DNA of 64,000 nt. Source: Leptolyngbya sp. CCY15150 (GTDB lineage: Bacteria > Cyanobacteriota > Cyanobacteriia > RECH01). The notes under the pieces are model-generated. The model was given only the letters and a program-made list of their open reading frames with translations. It made no database searches and was not told where the DNA came from. Positions 28,383 through 35,930 of the stretch are shown here, in pieces. The stretch covers positions 62,001-126,000 of the forward strand of contig NZ_JACSWB010000218.1 of the NCBI RefSeq assembly GCF_016888135.1, in the 5' to 3' direction. How positions within the stretch are numbered: the first letter of the stretch is position 1; every line of letters starts with the position of its first letter. A program made the position numbers and the translations under genes.

Positions 28383-28530
28383 AGAGTCGCAGGAGCGACC
28401 AAGATGGGTGTCAACGCGAGCTGGCATTATAAAACACAGGAGCGTTGGCACCATACAAGAGTCGCAGGAGCGACCAAGATGGGTGTCAACGCAGGAGCGT
28501 TGGCACCATCAACGTTGGCACCATCAACGT
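28383..28530. repeat. 75-bp-period repeat with short hairpins
   Basis: A 35-bp word starting AGAGTCGCAGGAGCGACC occurs at 28383-28417 and 28458-28492. It contains GTCGC-AGGA-GCGAC, a small hairpin. In the second copy it runs straight into AACGC-AGGA-GCGTT, another hairpin; in the first copy about 20 bp split that second hairpin. The word GTTGGCACCATCAAC then recurs at 28500 and 28514. The block lies just downstream of a Tat-exported MBL gene (ending at 28573) and upstream of the S9 peptidase. Confidence 0.8.
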
Positions 28531-28572
28531 TGAGCACGACCCGTGATTCAGACCCAGGATTAAAAACTGGGA

Positions 28573-29340
28573 TTAAAACGAGTAGTTGAACACCCGCACA
28601 CTCGACCCAGAGGCGGGCAGGTCGGCGGCACCGATGGACACGGTATCCGTGGTATGGCGCGTGATGGGTGTGCCCGATAGAAGGTTCAGAAAATCATCGA
28701 CCGGCGTAATATCGCAGGTGTTGGCATCGGCGGCGGCGGTGCGATAGTGGGTGGGAATAATCACCTTGGGGTTCAATGCCTCAATGGCGGCGATCGCTTC
28801 CTGGGGCGTATAGGCCTTGTCACTACCGCCGACGGGAATCAGCAGCACATCGGGGCGGCCAACAAGCACCTGTTGCTCAAAGGTAATGGGAGCAGCAGCT
28901 CCACCCATATGCAGAATATTCAGCCCGGCCTGTTGCCAGTTCCACATGACATTGGTGCCAAATCGCCGTCCACCCACGCGATCGTGGGCAATGGGAATCC
29001 CTTCAATTTGAGTTCCCGATAGCTCATAAAGTCCCGAGCTGGAGAGAACGCGGGGATTGCCCGGCAGCCCTTCCACTACGCCTTCGTCCAGCAAACGGCT
29101 GCTGATCATGACGACATCGGCGGTTACTTGGGGGGCTCGATAGCCTGCAGTACAGCCAATGGCTTGAAAGGGATTGACAAGAAATGTCTGACCATCGCCC
29201 GTAAACGAAAAGCACGTATGCCCCAGCCAGCGAATTTGCACAGAACTGGACTGAGCTTGGGCGGCGTTGCCCAACAGACCCAGACCCACACTTGCGCCTA
29301 ACCCAGCTCCCGTATATTGAATAAACTGTCGCCGCTTCAT
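28573..29340 (-). CDS. Tat-exported metallo-beta-lactamase-fold protein with altered metal site
   Basis: The N-terminus MKRRQFIQYTGAGLGASVG is a twin-arginine signal followed by a hydrophobic stretch and AQAQ cleavage site, so the protein is exported folded. The mature part begins IRWLGHTCFSF, typical of the UPF0173/UlaG-like MBL branch, and ends with VIIPTHYRT. However the canonical HxHxDH position reads ISSRLLDEG and the HxGD/H position reads HMGGAAAP, so most metal ligands are absent. Activity is therefore doubtful. The ATG at 29340 is used; seven residues upstream belong to a longer frame. It is 118 bp downstream of trpG on the same strand. Confidence 0.75.
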   Translation of the reverse strand: MKRRQFIQYTGAGLGASVGLGLLGNAAQAQSSSVQIRWLGHTCFSFTGDGQTFLVNPFQAIGCTAGYRAPQVTADVVMISSRLLDEGVVEGLPGNPRVLSSSGLYELSGTQIEGIPIAHDRVGGRRFGTNVMWNWQQAGLNILHMGGAAAPITFEQQVLVGRPDVLLIPVGGSDKAYTPQEAIAAIEALNPKVIIPTHYRTAAADANTCDITPVDDFLNLLSGTPITRHTTDTVSIGAADLPASGSSVRVFNYSF

Positions 29341-29458
29341 AATTTCCTCAGGATTCACCACTGCTGAACGCGATCGCCCTTGACCCAGGCAAGCTTAGGT
29401 TCCATCGAGATGCCTATCCAGCACGATGGAGGGACGAGTATTGATGCTATTTCGGTGT

Positions 29459-30070
29459 TCAGTGCGCTACGAGCGATCGCTGACTCACCTCAGCCAAAAA
29501 GTTACTTAACAACAGCTTGCCGGATGCCGTCAAGATACTCTCTGGATGAAATTGGACACCTTGGAGGTGCGGATAGTTCCGATGACGCACGCCCATAATT
29601 GTGCCATCTTCTACCCACGCCGTAATTTCCAACACATCCGGACAAGACTCGCGATCGATGATCAAACTGTGATAGCGAGTGGCTGTGAAGGGGGTTTCAA
29701 GACCGGCAAAGACCCCTACTCCGGTGTGATGGACTGGAGATGTCTTGCCATGCATTAACTCTGGGGCAGAGGTAATCCTACCACCAAAGACTTGCCCCAT
29801 GCTTTGGTGCCCAAGGCAAACGCCGAGAATGGGATAGTCGGGCCCCAAGTCGCGAATGAGGTCTAGGGAAATGCCCGCATCTTCGGGACGGCCGGGGCCG
29901 GGTGAGATGACAATGCCGTCAGGATGGAGCGATCGCACCTGATCGAGGGTGATTTGGTCATTGCGATAGACCTGGATCTCAGCAGCGACGGCATGGTCGG
30001 CACCTAACTCGCCCAAATATTGAACGAGGTTGTAGGTAAAACTGTCGTAATTATCGATAACAAGGATCAT
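29459..30070 (-). CDS. trpG: anthranilate/aminodeoxychorismate synthase glutamine amidotransferase subunit
   Basis: The 203-aa class I glutaminase has [10 protein letters not shown] at the N-terminus, the nucleophile in [11 protein letters not shown] and the HPES of the His-Glu pair near the C-terminus. It supplies ammonia for chorismate amination to anthranilate (TrpE partner) or aminodeoxychorismate (PabB partner); the same protein often serves both. The ATG at 30070 is preferred because [11 protein letters not shown] is the standard start. It lies 138 bp downstream of dgkA, in the block trpG-dgkA-ybeY-DUF3285. Confidence 0.9.
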   Translation of the reverse strand: MILVIDNYDSFTYNLVQYLGELGADHAVAAEIQVYRNDQITLDQVRSLHPDGIVISPGPGRPEDAGISLDLIRDLGPDYPILGVCLGHQSMGQVFGGRITSAPELMHGKTSPVHHTGVGVFAGLETPFTATRYHSLIIDRESCPDVLEITAWVEDGTIMGVRHRNYPHLQGVQFHPESILTASGKLLLSNFLAEVSQRSLVAH

Positions 30071-30208
30071 AGTTTCTATGCAACGCGGGCTATGCAACGC
30101 GGGGATGAAGGACAAGGCACGCCTTGAACAAGGGCGGGACACCTACCCTAGGTTGGGCGTGGATATAGTGTGTGGCAAGGGTTAGAACCGTCTAGCTTGA
30201 TCCTAAGA

Positions 30209-30661
30209 CTAGCTGACCCAGAGGAGAATTCGCTGGAGTAACGGAGGGAGAAGCAGTGAACCTGCCACAATCACGGCTGCTAGCGCCGAGGTGAGGACGG
30301 CTCCTGCGGCACAGTCTTTGGCAATTTTAGCGAGGTCGTGGTAGCTCTGCTTGACGGTTAAATCGACCACAGACTCAATGGCTGTATTGAGTAATTCCAT
30401 GGTCAAAACGGCACCCGTGGTTAAGCCAATGATGGCCATTTCCACGGCGGTGAGCTGGAGATAGATGCCCAGCACTAGGGCAAGCGTGCCGACCAGCAGA
30501 TGAATTCGAAAATTGCGCTGGGTGCGGAAGGCGTAGCGTAGGCCCGCCCAAGCGTACCGAAAACTCACAAATAGATTTGACGCAACCCGCCATGAAAGCT
30601 CCCGATTTTTGGGCATCGTGGAGGACTGGGATGCTGTCTCCGTTGAGGTCTGCTGAGACAT
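30209..30661 (-). CDS. dgkA: diacylglycerol kinase family membrane protein
   Basis: The 150-aa product has a polar N-terminal tail, then the DgkA pattern: RNFRIHLLVG, a hydrophobic helix, MELLNTAIESVVDL (active-site Glu and Asn) and AKDCAAGAVLTSALAAVIVAG. It is a three-helix inner-membrane enzyme family that phosphorylates diacylglycerol or undecaprenol. The ATG at 30661 is used; a TTG two codons upstream is possible. Its place between ybeY and trpG matches the order I recall in other cyanobacteria. Confidence 0.88.
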   Translation of the reverse strand: MSQQTSTETASQSSTMPKNRELSWRVASNLFVSFRYAWAGLRYAFRTQRNFRIHLLVGTLALVLGIYLQLTAVEMAIIGLTTGAVLTMELLNTAIESVVDLTVKQSYHDLAKIAKDCAAGAVLTSALAAVIVAGSLLLPPLLQRILLWVS

Positions 30662-30966
30662 AGGCAACGTTACCTGATCAAAACAATTTGAACTGCTCTC
30701 TCGCCGTTGCGATCGCGCCTAGCAGAGAGGTCTATATGGATTACCTGAGTATGGCATTCACGGCGATCAACCCTATCAACGGAATGCTCTCATGGTACCT
30801 AGAGGCGCTAGAAATTTATAGCTTGGCGTTCCTGCTGATGCTCTCTTGGCTGCGGCCAGGGGCTCGGCAAGAAACGAGACATGCAGCAAACTCATTCATG
30901 GTACATCCTCTCCCTAGAAGAACAAAGAGCATCCTATGACTGAGTGAAGCAAGGCTAAGGACTTCT
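30662..30966. other. gap between dgkA and ybeY
   Basis: This 305-bp gap separates dgkA from ybeY. A plus-strand frame (30688-30939) would encode an 83-residue peptide with one hydrophobic segment, but it runs against the operon and has no family match, so I leave it uncalled. Confidence 0.4.
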
Positions 30967-31491
30967 TTAGGCTACGGGGTCAGGCAGCAAGGCAGCGGTG
31001 ATACCTACGGTAGCAAGCAACACCTGCTGTTGGTTCAGCATATCCCAGAGGGTATCATCATCGGGATGATCCCATCCCAGCAGATGCAGTAGTCCATGGG
31101 TTGCCAGAATCGCCAGTTCATCCTTTAAAGAATGAGACGTAGCCTGCCGCTGGGCTGTTTCAACAGAAATGACAATATCACCCAGGTAGACCGGCATTTG
31201 CGATCGCATCTCAGCTAGCCCCGGCAGAGGATCATCTAAGGTGGCAAAGGCCAAGACATCCGTGGGGCGATCGACTTGGCGGTACTGGGCATTTAGCTCA
31301 TGGATGTCGGCATCGGTGGTCAGCCGCAGGCTGATTTCATACTGCCCAATGGGGGAGACATCAGGCTGCATTTCGGATAGCCAATCCTGGAACCACTGCT
31401 GCCACTGGTCATCTGAGGGGCGATCGCTTCCCTGGGGCCAGTCATCTACGTCATCCTGCACCAAGAGTTCTAAAACGGGGAGGGGAGCCAT
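30967..31491 (-). CDS. ybeY: endoribonuclease YbeY (rRNA maturation factor)
   Basis: The 174-aa protein ends its core with HGLLHLLGWDHPDD, the HxxxHxxxxxH/D-type zinc motif (here HGLLHLLGWDH) of YbeY/UPF0054, preceded by DVLAF in the conserved PTDVLAFATLDD. YbeY is a zinc-dependent single-strand RNase in 16S rRNA 3' maturation and ribosome quality control. The ~25-residue acidic N-terminal stretch before the domain is typical in cyanobacteria. Its start is 11 bp downstream of the DUF3285 stop, indicating an operon. Confidence 0.92.
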   Translation of the reverse strand: MAPLPVLELLVQDDVDDWPQGSDRPSDDQWQQWFQDWLSEMQPDVSPIGQYEISLRLTTDADIHELNAQYRQVDRPTDVLAFATLDDPLPGLAEMRSQMPVYLGDIVISVETAQRQATSHSLKDELAILATHGLLHLLGWDHPDDDTLWDMLNQQQVLLATVGITAALLPDPVA

Positions 31492-31502
31492 GGTGATCTG
31501 AC

Positions 31503-31721
31503 CTAACGAGTGAGGTAGGCCAGACCCACTAGCAGCGCTAGCAGACCAACCACTGTGAGACCAAAATGCACTAAAGACTGCCCGCCTTTTTTGACCATGT
31601 TGCGCATGGCTAATTTGACGTAGCTGGGTGCGGGCTCGTTGGGGGTGATGGCTGGCCCTGGCTGGCTTGGATCGATGGGCAGGTCTGCTGGAGTGGGAGA
31701 GGGGGAAGACGGTTGGGTCAT
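31503..31721 (-). CDS. DUF3285 family small membrane protein
   Basis: The 72-aa product has a Pro/Ser-rich N-terminus, then SYVKLAMRNMVKKGGQSLVHF and a single membrane helix (LTVVGLLALLVGLAYLT). This pattern matches cyanobacterial DUF3285 proteins. The function is unknown. It is the first gene of the ybeY-dgkA-trpG strand, 11 bp before ybeY. ATG start at 31721. Confidence 0.78.
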   Translation of the reverse strand: MTQPSSPSPTPADLPIDPSQPGPAITPNEPAPSYVKLAMRNMVKKGGQSLVHFGLTVVGLLALLVGLAYLTR

Positions 31722-32242
31722 GGAGCCACGGGATAGATGGTCAAACTACAACGTTCAGAGGGCAGCTAGGTGAGCCGTCTGTATGCACAGGGTAACAAAA
31801 AAAGAGCTGGGCAGAGAAGAGCGATCGCGCTCTCACGATGAGCTAGGGAAGAGCCTTAACACACTTCTTGGTATACTTGCATACTCTACTTATCTCAAGA
31901 CTTAGGGCTGTATATGAAGCTCGTCAGAAAAGATAAGCAAAAGAGATTGAACTGCTGATTAAGCCTCTATACCAGTTGTTTCACGGCTTAAGTTGTCAAA
32001 GAGATCCAGGAACGTTCACAGAGTTGATCATTTATCTGGAATCTATCTCAAGCCAAATATCCAACGCTATACCCGTGTCCTCAAGATGGACAGGTATCCT
32101 TGAGCGGTAGGATGCCAGCCGTGTCTTGTGCAAGACTCCAGAGGGTTCTAGGCTAGGGTCTCTCACTGTGGAAACCTGACAGGCTAACGGCTGAGTCTTG
32201 TAGCATAGATCTAAAGCATAGCCGGTTCTAGGCACTACTCCG
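31722..32242. promoter_or_regulatory. divergent spacer between DUF3285-ybeY and the adenylate cyclase gene
   Basis: This 521-bp spacer must carry promoters in both directions. A hairpin AGAGCG-ATCG-CGCTCT centred on HIP1 lies near 31828-31843. The central part is AT-richer than the flanks. No CRP-type palindrome (TGTGA-N6-TCACA) is evident. A short minus-strand frame (32032-32256) looks random. Confidence 0.4.
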
Positions 32243-33481
32243 ATGAGGCCGCTCAAACCAACTCCGCCCCAATCCGCTACCCGATTGTCGCTCCAAGCAA
32301 CCCTCGATCAAGTCGTGGCCGCCGAAGCCCACAGCAATGAGCGCAATTTCGCCTATGTACGGGCGGTTGTGCTGTTCATTTCTTCCGTTCTTGATGTAGC
32401 CGTGTTCTTGTTTCCCCAGCCCTTGATGGGTGAAGACTATATTCCTCCGACGGTGATGATCATTAGCCTCTGTGCCAGTATGTTTGCTCTGGGGCTGGTT
32501 AAAGTTTTACAGCGACCCCTATCGTTGCGTAGACTGCGGCAGTGGCAGTTGATTATTCCAGTTTTTGATAGCCTGCTGCTATGTGCATTTATCACCAATA
32601 TCTGGAAGGTGCTGGGCGAAACTCAGCCTCTTATTTTAACGAATATCGCTGCTTTTTGTTGCTTAATAGCTATATCTGGAGGCATCCGCCTCAATCGTCG
32701 TGCTGCTTGGTTGACGACTCTGTTGTCCTTGGCTAATTTTACCTATGCAGCTTATTTATTTCAGGTTGATATAGCGATCGCTCTTTTCGCGACTATTACT
32801 ATTTTTGGTACAGGCTTTTTAGGCATGTGGATGGGGGGGATTGTTCGCCGCCATATTAAAAATGAGTCAGGGCGCGTGTTGATTGAACGATTTTTACCTC
32901 GAACGGTGGTGGAAACTGCTTTCGAGTCGCCCCTTAATCTCCTGCAGCAACCTAAAAAATGTGATGTGACTGTGGTGGTTGCTGATTTACGTAGCTTCAC
33001 TCAGTATTCTGAACACCTAGATCCTCAAGCGGTGCTGGATTTTCTTAACCGCTACCAGGGGTTGCTAGCTACGATTGTTGAGCAGCACGGTGGCTGGGTG
33101 GATAAATTCATGGGAGACGGCATGTTAGCGGTGTTTGGGGCTCCAGAACCTCTGGAAAATCATGCAGAGAAAGCACTAACGGCAGCGATCGCCATGGCGT
33201 GGGAGGTGAAACAAATGTCTCCCTTAGCTATGGGCATTGGCATTCATTCTGGGCAAGTAGTTGCAGGTTGCCTAGGCTCAGTGCAGCACTTAGAGTTTAC
33301 AGTCATTGGCGATACGGTGAATGTGGCATCTCGCATTGAGGCGCTCACGAAAACGCTAGGTTATCCTCTGCTTGTGAGTCGCACTACGCAAGAACTGATC
33401 ACGTCTAAGACGCTTACGTCTGTGGGGTTTCAAACGATTCGGGGACGGGTAGAAAAGCTAGAATTGTTTACGCTAGGCTAA
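32243..33481 (+). CDS. membrane-bound class III adenylate cyclase
   Basis: The 412-aa protein has five or six hydrophobic helices in residues about 38-205, a short linker, and a class III cyclase domain (about 235-410). The catalytic pattern is complete: VVADLRSFT (first metal Asp), VDKFMGDGMLAVFG (substrate-selecting Lys and second metal Asp), and FTVIGDTVNVASRIEAL (Asp/Thr for adenine, transition-state Asn and Arg). Lys plus Asp/Thr indicates ATP as substrate, so cAMP production at the membrane is expected. No CHASE, PAS or HAMP domain is recognisable in the membrane part. The ATG at 32243 is used. Confidence 0.88.
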   Translation: MRPLKPTPPQSATRLSLQATLDQVVAAEAHSNERNFAYVRAVVLFISSVLDVAVFLFPQPLMGEDYIPPTVMIISLCASMFALGLVKVLQRPLSLRRLRQWQLIIPVFDSLLLCAFITNIWKVLGETQPLILTNIAAFCCLIAISGGIRLNRRAAWLTTLLSLANFTYAAYLFQVDIAIALFATITIFGTGFLGMWMGGIVRRHIKNESGRVLIERFLPRTVVETAFESPLNLLQQPKKCDVTVVVADLRSFTQYSEHLDPQAVLDFLNRYQGLLATIVEQHGGWVDKFMGDGMLAVFGAPEPLENHAEKALTAAIAMAWEVKQMSPLAMGIGIHSGQVVAGCLGSVQHLEFTVIGDTVNVASRIEALTKTLGYPLLVSRTTQELITSKTLTSVGFQTIRGRVEKLELFTLG

Positions 33482-33509
33482 CCCCTACATATCCTATCTA
33501 CCGTTTGAG

Positions 33510-33974
33510 TTAATCATCTAGCAGGGCAAGCAGCCGCACCAAATCGTTTTGAACCGATGCATGGGTATATTCATCATCGGGGTGGGGCATTTGTCCGGGC
33601 TGTTGAAAATGGGGACGCTCGTCATACATCTGTCCCCATTTCATATCTGCCTGCTGCACCAGTTCATACAAGAGTTGTGGGTGTTCCAAAATATTCTGGA
33701 TAGCCTGCCGCAAAGCATTCAGGGGCGTTTCAATATGCTGACTCAGCAATCCCTCATGGGTGCCGACCCAGTTTTTGAGCGTCACCTGCAGGGCTCCAGA
33801 TGCGTCTACTAGGTGGCGATCGATGAACAGATCTACAGCATGTTTAGCCTGAACTAAGGGGGGAATCATTGACTCTCCTTTCAGAAAGTCTCCGCCTTCC
33901 CGAGCAATTAATTCTGCGATGGAAAATTCTCGCCCCATGCGAAGCTCTTGTTCGAGGTCTGCCTGATCTGACAT
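33510..33974 (-). CDS. hypothetical helical protein
   Basis: The 154-aa product is soluble and mostly helical, with EFSIAELIAREGGDFLKGESMIPPL near the N-terminus and a Pro/His-rich loop (QQPGQMPHPDDEYTH) before a Leu-rich end. I recognise no family, though it has the look of a conserved cyanobacterial protein. ATG at 33974. It is 28 bp from the end of the convergent adenylate cyclase gene and shares its strand with the SBP-OmpA gene 69 bp downstream. Confidence 0.5.
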   Translation of the reverse strand: MSDQADLEQELRMGREFSIAELIAREGGDFLKGESMIPPLVQAKHAVDLFIDRHLVDASGALQVTLKNWVGTHEGLLSQHIETPLNALRQAIQNILEHPQLLYELVQQADMKWGQMYDERPHFQQPGQMPHPDDEYTHASVQNDLVRLLALLDD

Positions 33975-34043
33975 AACTGCTCCGGTCTTGACGAGTTCAT
34001 TCTATCGCGATCGCTTTCCATCGTGGCACAGATCGTCTGTAAT

Positions 34044-35729
34044 TCAAAGCTTGGCGATCGCTGCCCATGGATCAGCGATCAACACCGATAGTCCTGTACT
34101 CCAAGCTAGCGATCCAGGATCGAGGTGAGGCAGGGGCGATCGCTGCTGCGTTTGGGCTGTGGTATTCACCCGCACTAGGCGAATTTCGGTGCGTTGGTTG
34201 CGGGCATCTTCGGGGGCGATGCCGGGTAGCGGTTCGTTAAACCCCTTACCCTCGGCGGCAATATTATGCTGAATACCCTGACTGCGTAGATAGTCTACGA
34301 CCACCTGGGCCCGCTGTTGGCTGAGCTGTTGATTGATAGCGGCACTACCGGTACGGGAGGTATGACCAATGACCCGGACGGCTACGGTTTCGATGCTAAA
34401 TTCTTTAATTTCTGTCGCGAGTTGATTCAGGGTTTGTTGACCCTCGGGCGTCAGTTGGGCGGCTCCGGTGGCAAAGCTCACGTCACCGCGTACATCAAGG
34501 TTGCCGATGTCGGGGGCAGCTTGGATTTGGGCTGGCTCTAGGGTGGGGGCGGCGGGGGCAGTGGAGCGTTGGGCACCCATAAGCTGATCTGCTAGTTCTG
34601 GATTATCTGCCTTAACTAGGTCAATAAGCGCTTGGGTGTTGCTGGCGGCTTTGACAATGAACTGAGGATCGTAGAGATCACTGAGGTTGTCAGGAACAAC
34701 GTTGACTTGATTGGATAGGGTAAGAACAGCAGCGATCGCTCCGATACGGGTCTCTAGGATACCTTCGGTCATCCAAGCCTGAGCTTCAGCAGCGGTGAAA
34801 AACTCAATGCCATTGACGACAGCAGCGGCATCAGCGGGTGATAGGTTACCATCTTCGGCAATTTGGGCCTGCAGTTGGGATGAGTCGCGGACATTGGCAT
34901 CAATACGGCGGTAGTAGGCTTCTAGGAATTCTGAAACCAGGTCAGGCTGCGATCGCACCAAGCGATCGGAGGCGACCATGACGTCAACAATGGCTCCTGG
35001 GGCATCTTCACTAGAGAGGACGACGGTATAGCCCTGCTGCCGCGCTTGGGATACAAAGGGTTCCCAGATGATGGCAATGGCGATCCGTTCGTTTGGATCT
35101 TGAATGAGCTGCCATGCCTCTGAAGCGTCGCCCACTCGGGTGATATTGAAATCAGATAGGTTAAAGCCGTCAAACTTGGTATCCAGCACGAGGGCCAGAT
35201 ATTCGCTGGGTGTATCGCCAGCAAAGGCCATGCCGAGGGGTTGTCCTTGGCTTTTGGCTTCGGCGGTGAGCTGGTTGAGGTTTTGCAGGGAGGTGAGGTT
35301 GGGATAGGCGGGGGTGTTGAGAATGACGGCATCGGCTCCGACGGTGCGATCGATTAAACCGACGATGCGTCCGTCGGGCTGCTGCTGCACAAATTGATCG
35401 AGGGTGGTGACAATGATATCGGCATCGCCTTGGTTGAGGCGATCGGCGCGGGCGGCTTGGTCAAATTCATCGTCGTAGGACAGGCTAATGCCTAGCTCGG
35501 ACAGGGTGGCTTGAAAAGCGCTATTGCGGAAGGTGCTATAGCCGCTGAAAGTATCACCCAACACTCGCAGGCGGCCTGCTTCACGGCGATCGCCCGTCAG
35601 ACTAGGAAGGGGATTCGATCCGCCAGACAGGGATCCCAACATCCACAGACCGCCTGCCACCAGACCGCCGGTAAACAGGAGGGTCACCACAAGGGCAACA
35701 ATTAAGGTTGGATCAATGCGCTTGCTCAT
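34044..35729 (-). CDS. periplasmic substrate-binding-like domain fused to an OmpA C-terminal domain
   Basis: The 561-aa protein begins with a single N-terminal helix (about residues 9-33) that can act as an anchor or uncleaved signal. Residues about 50-370 look like an ABC-type solute-binding domain of the nitrate/taurine (NMT1-like) class: RLRVLGDTFSGYSTF, a GDADIIVTTLDQFV segment, and VDVMVASDRLVRSQPDLVSEFLEAYY. Residues about 415-535 are an OmpA-like domain (FATGAAQLTPEGQQTLNQLA; LSQQRAQVVVDYLRSQGI; NQRTEIRLVR). The peptidoglycan-binding Asp of GHTD is Ser here (GHTSRTG) while the Arg in LSQQRA is kept. No permease genes are adjacent. Confidence 0.82.
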   Translation of the reverse strand: MSKRIDPTLIVALVVTLLFTGGLVAGGLWMLGSLSGGSNPLPSLTGDRREAGRLRVLGDTFSGYSTFRNSAFQATLSELGISLSYDDEFDQAARADRLNQGDADIIVTTLDQFVQQQPDGRIVGLIDRTVGADAVILNTPAYPNLTSLQNLNQLTAEAKSQGQPLGMAFAGDTPSEYLALVLDTKFDGFNLSDFNITRVGDASEAWQLIQDPNERIAIAIIWEPFVSQARQQGYTVVLSSEDAPGAIVDVMVASDRLVRSQPDLVSEFLEAYYRRIDANVRDSSQLQAQIAEDGNLSPADAAAVVNGIEFFTAAEAQAWMTEGILETRIGAIAAVLTLSNQVNVVPDNLSDLYDPQFIVKAASNTQALIDLVKADNPELADQLMGAQRSTAPAAPTLEPAQIQAAPDIGNLDVRGDVSFATGAAQLTPEGQQTLNQLATEIKEFSIETVAVRVIGHTSRTGSAAINQQLSQQRAQVVVDYLRSQGIQHNIAAEGKGFNEPLPGIAPEDARNQRTEIRLVRVNTTAQTQQRSPLPHLDPGSLAWSTGLSVLIADPWAAIAKL

Positions 35730-35930
35730 AGAACTACCGGATATTCCACTGGTTGAGTCTTCTGGATGGAGGACGGGAACTCCTGATGGATAGCGGGATT
35801 TGTAAGGGTTTGTAACGTTTCCTAGGGCGATCGCCGCTAGTCCTAGAATACCCCCCCTAGCATCGATGTCTATATCTACGTCAGCCTAGCTGGAAGGGCA
35901 GGCACGAGAACACCTTTGGCTTCAAGCGGC

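Noticed and set aside
30688-30939. 83-codon plus-strand frame with a hydrophobic segment between dgkA and ybeY
   Set aside because: Opposite to the operon, no family match, and the length is within chance expectation.
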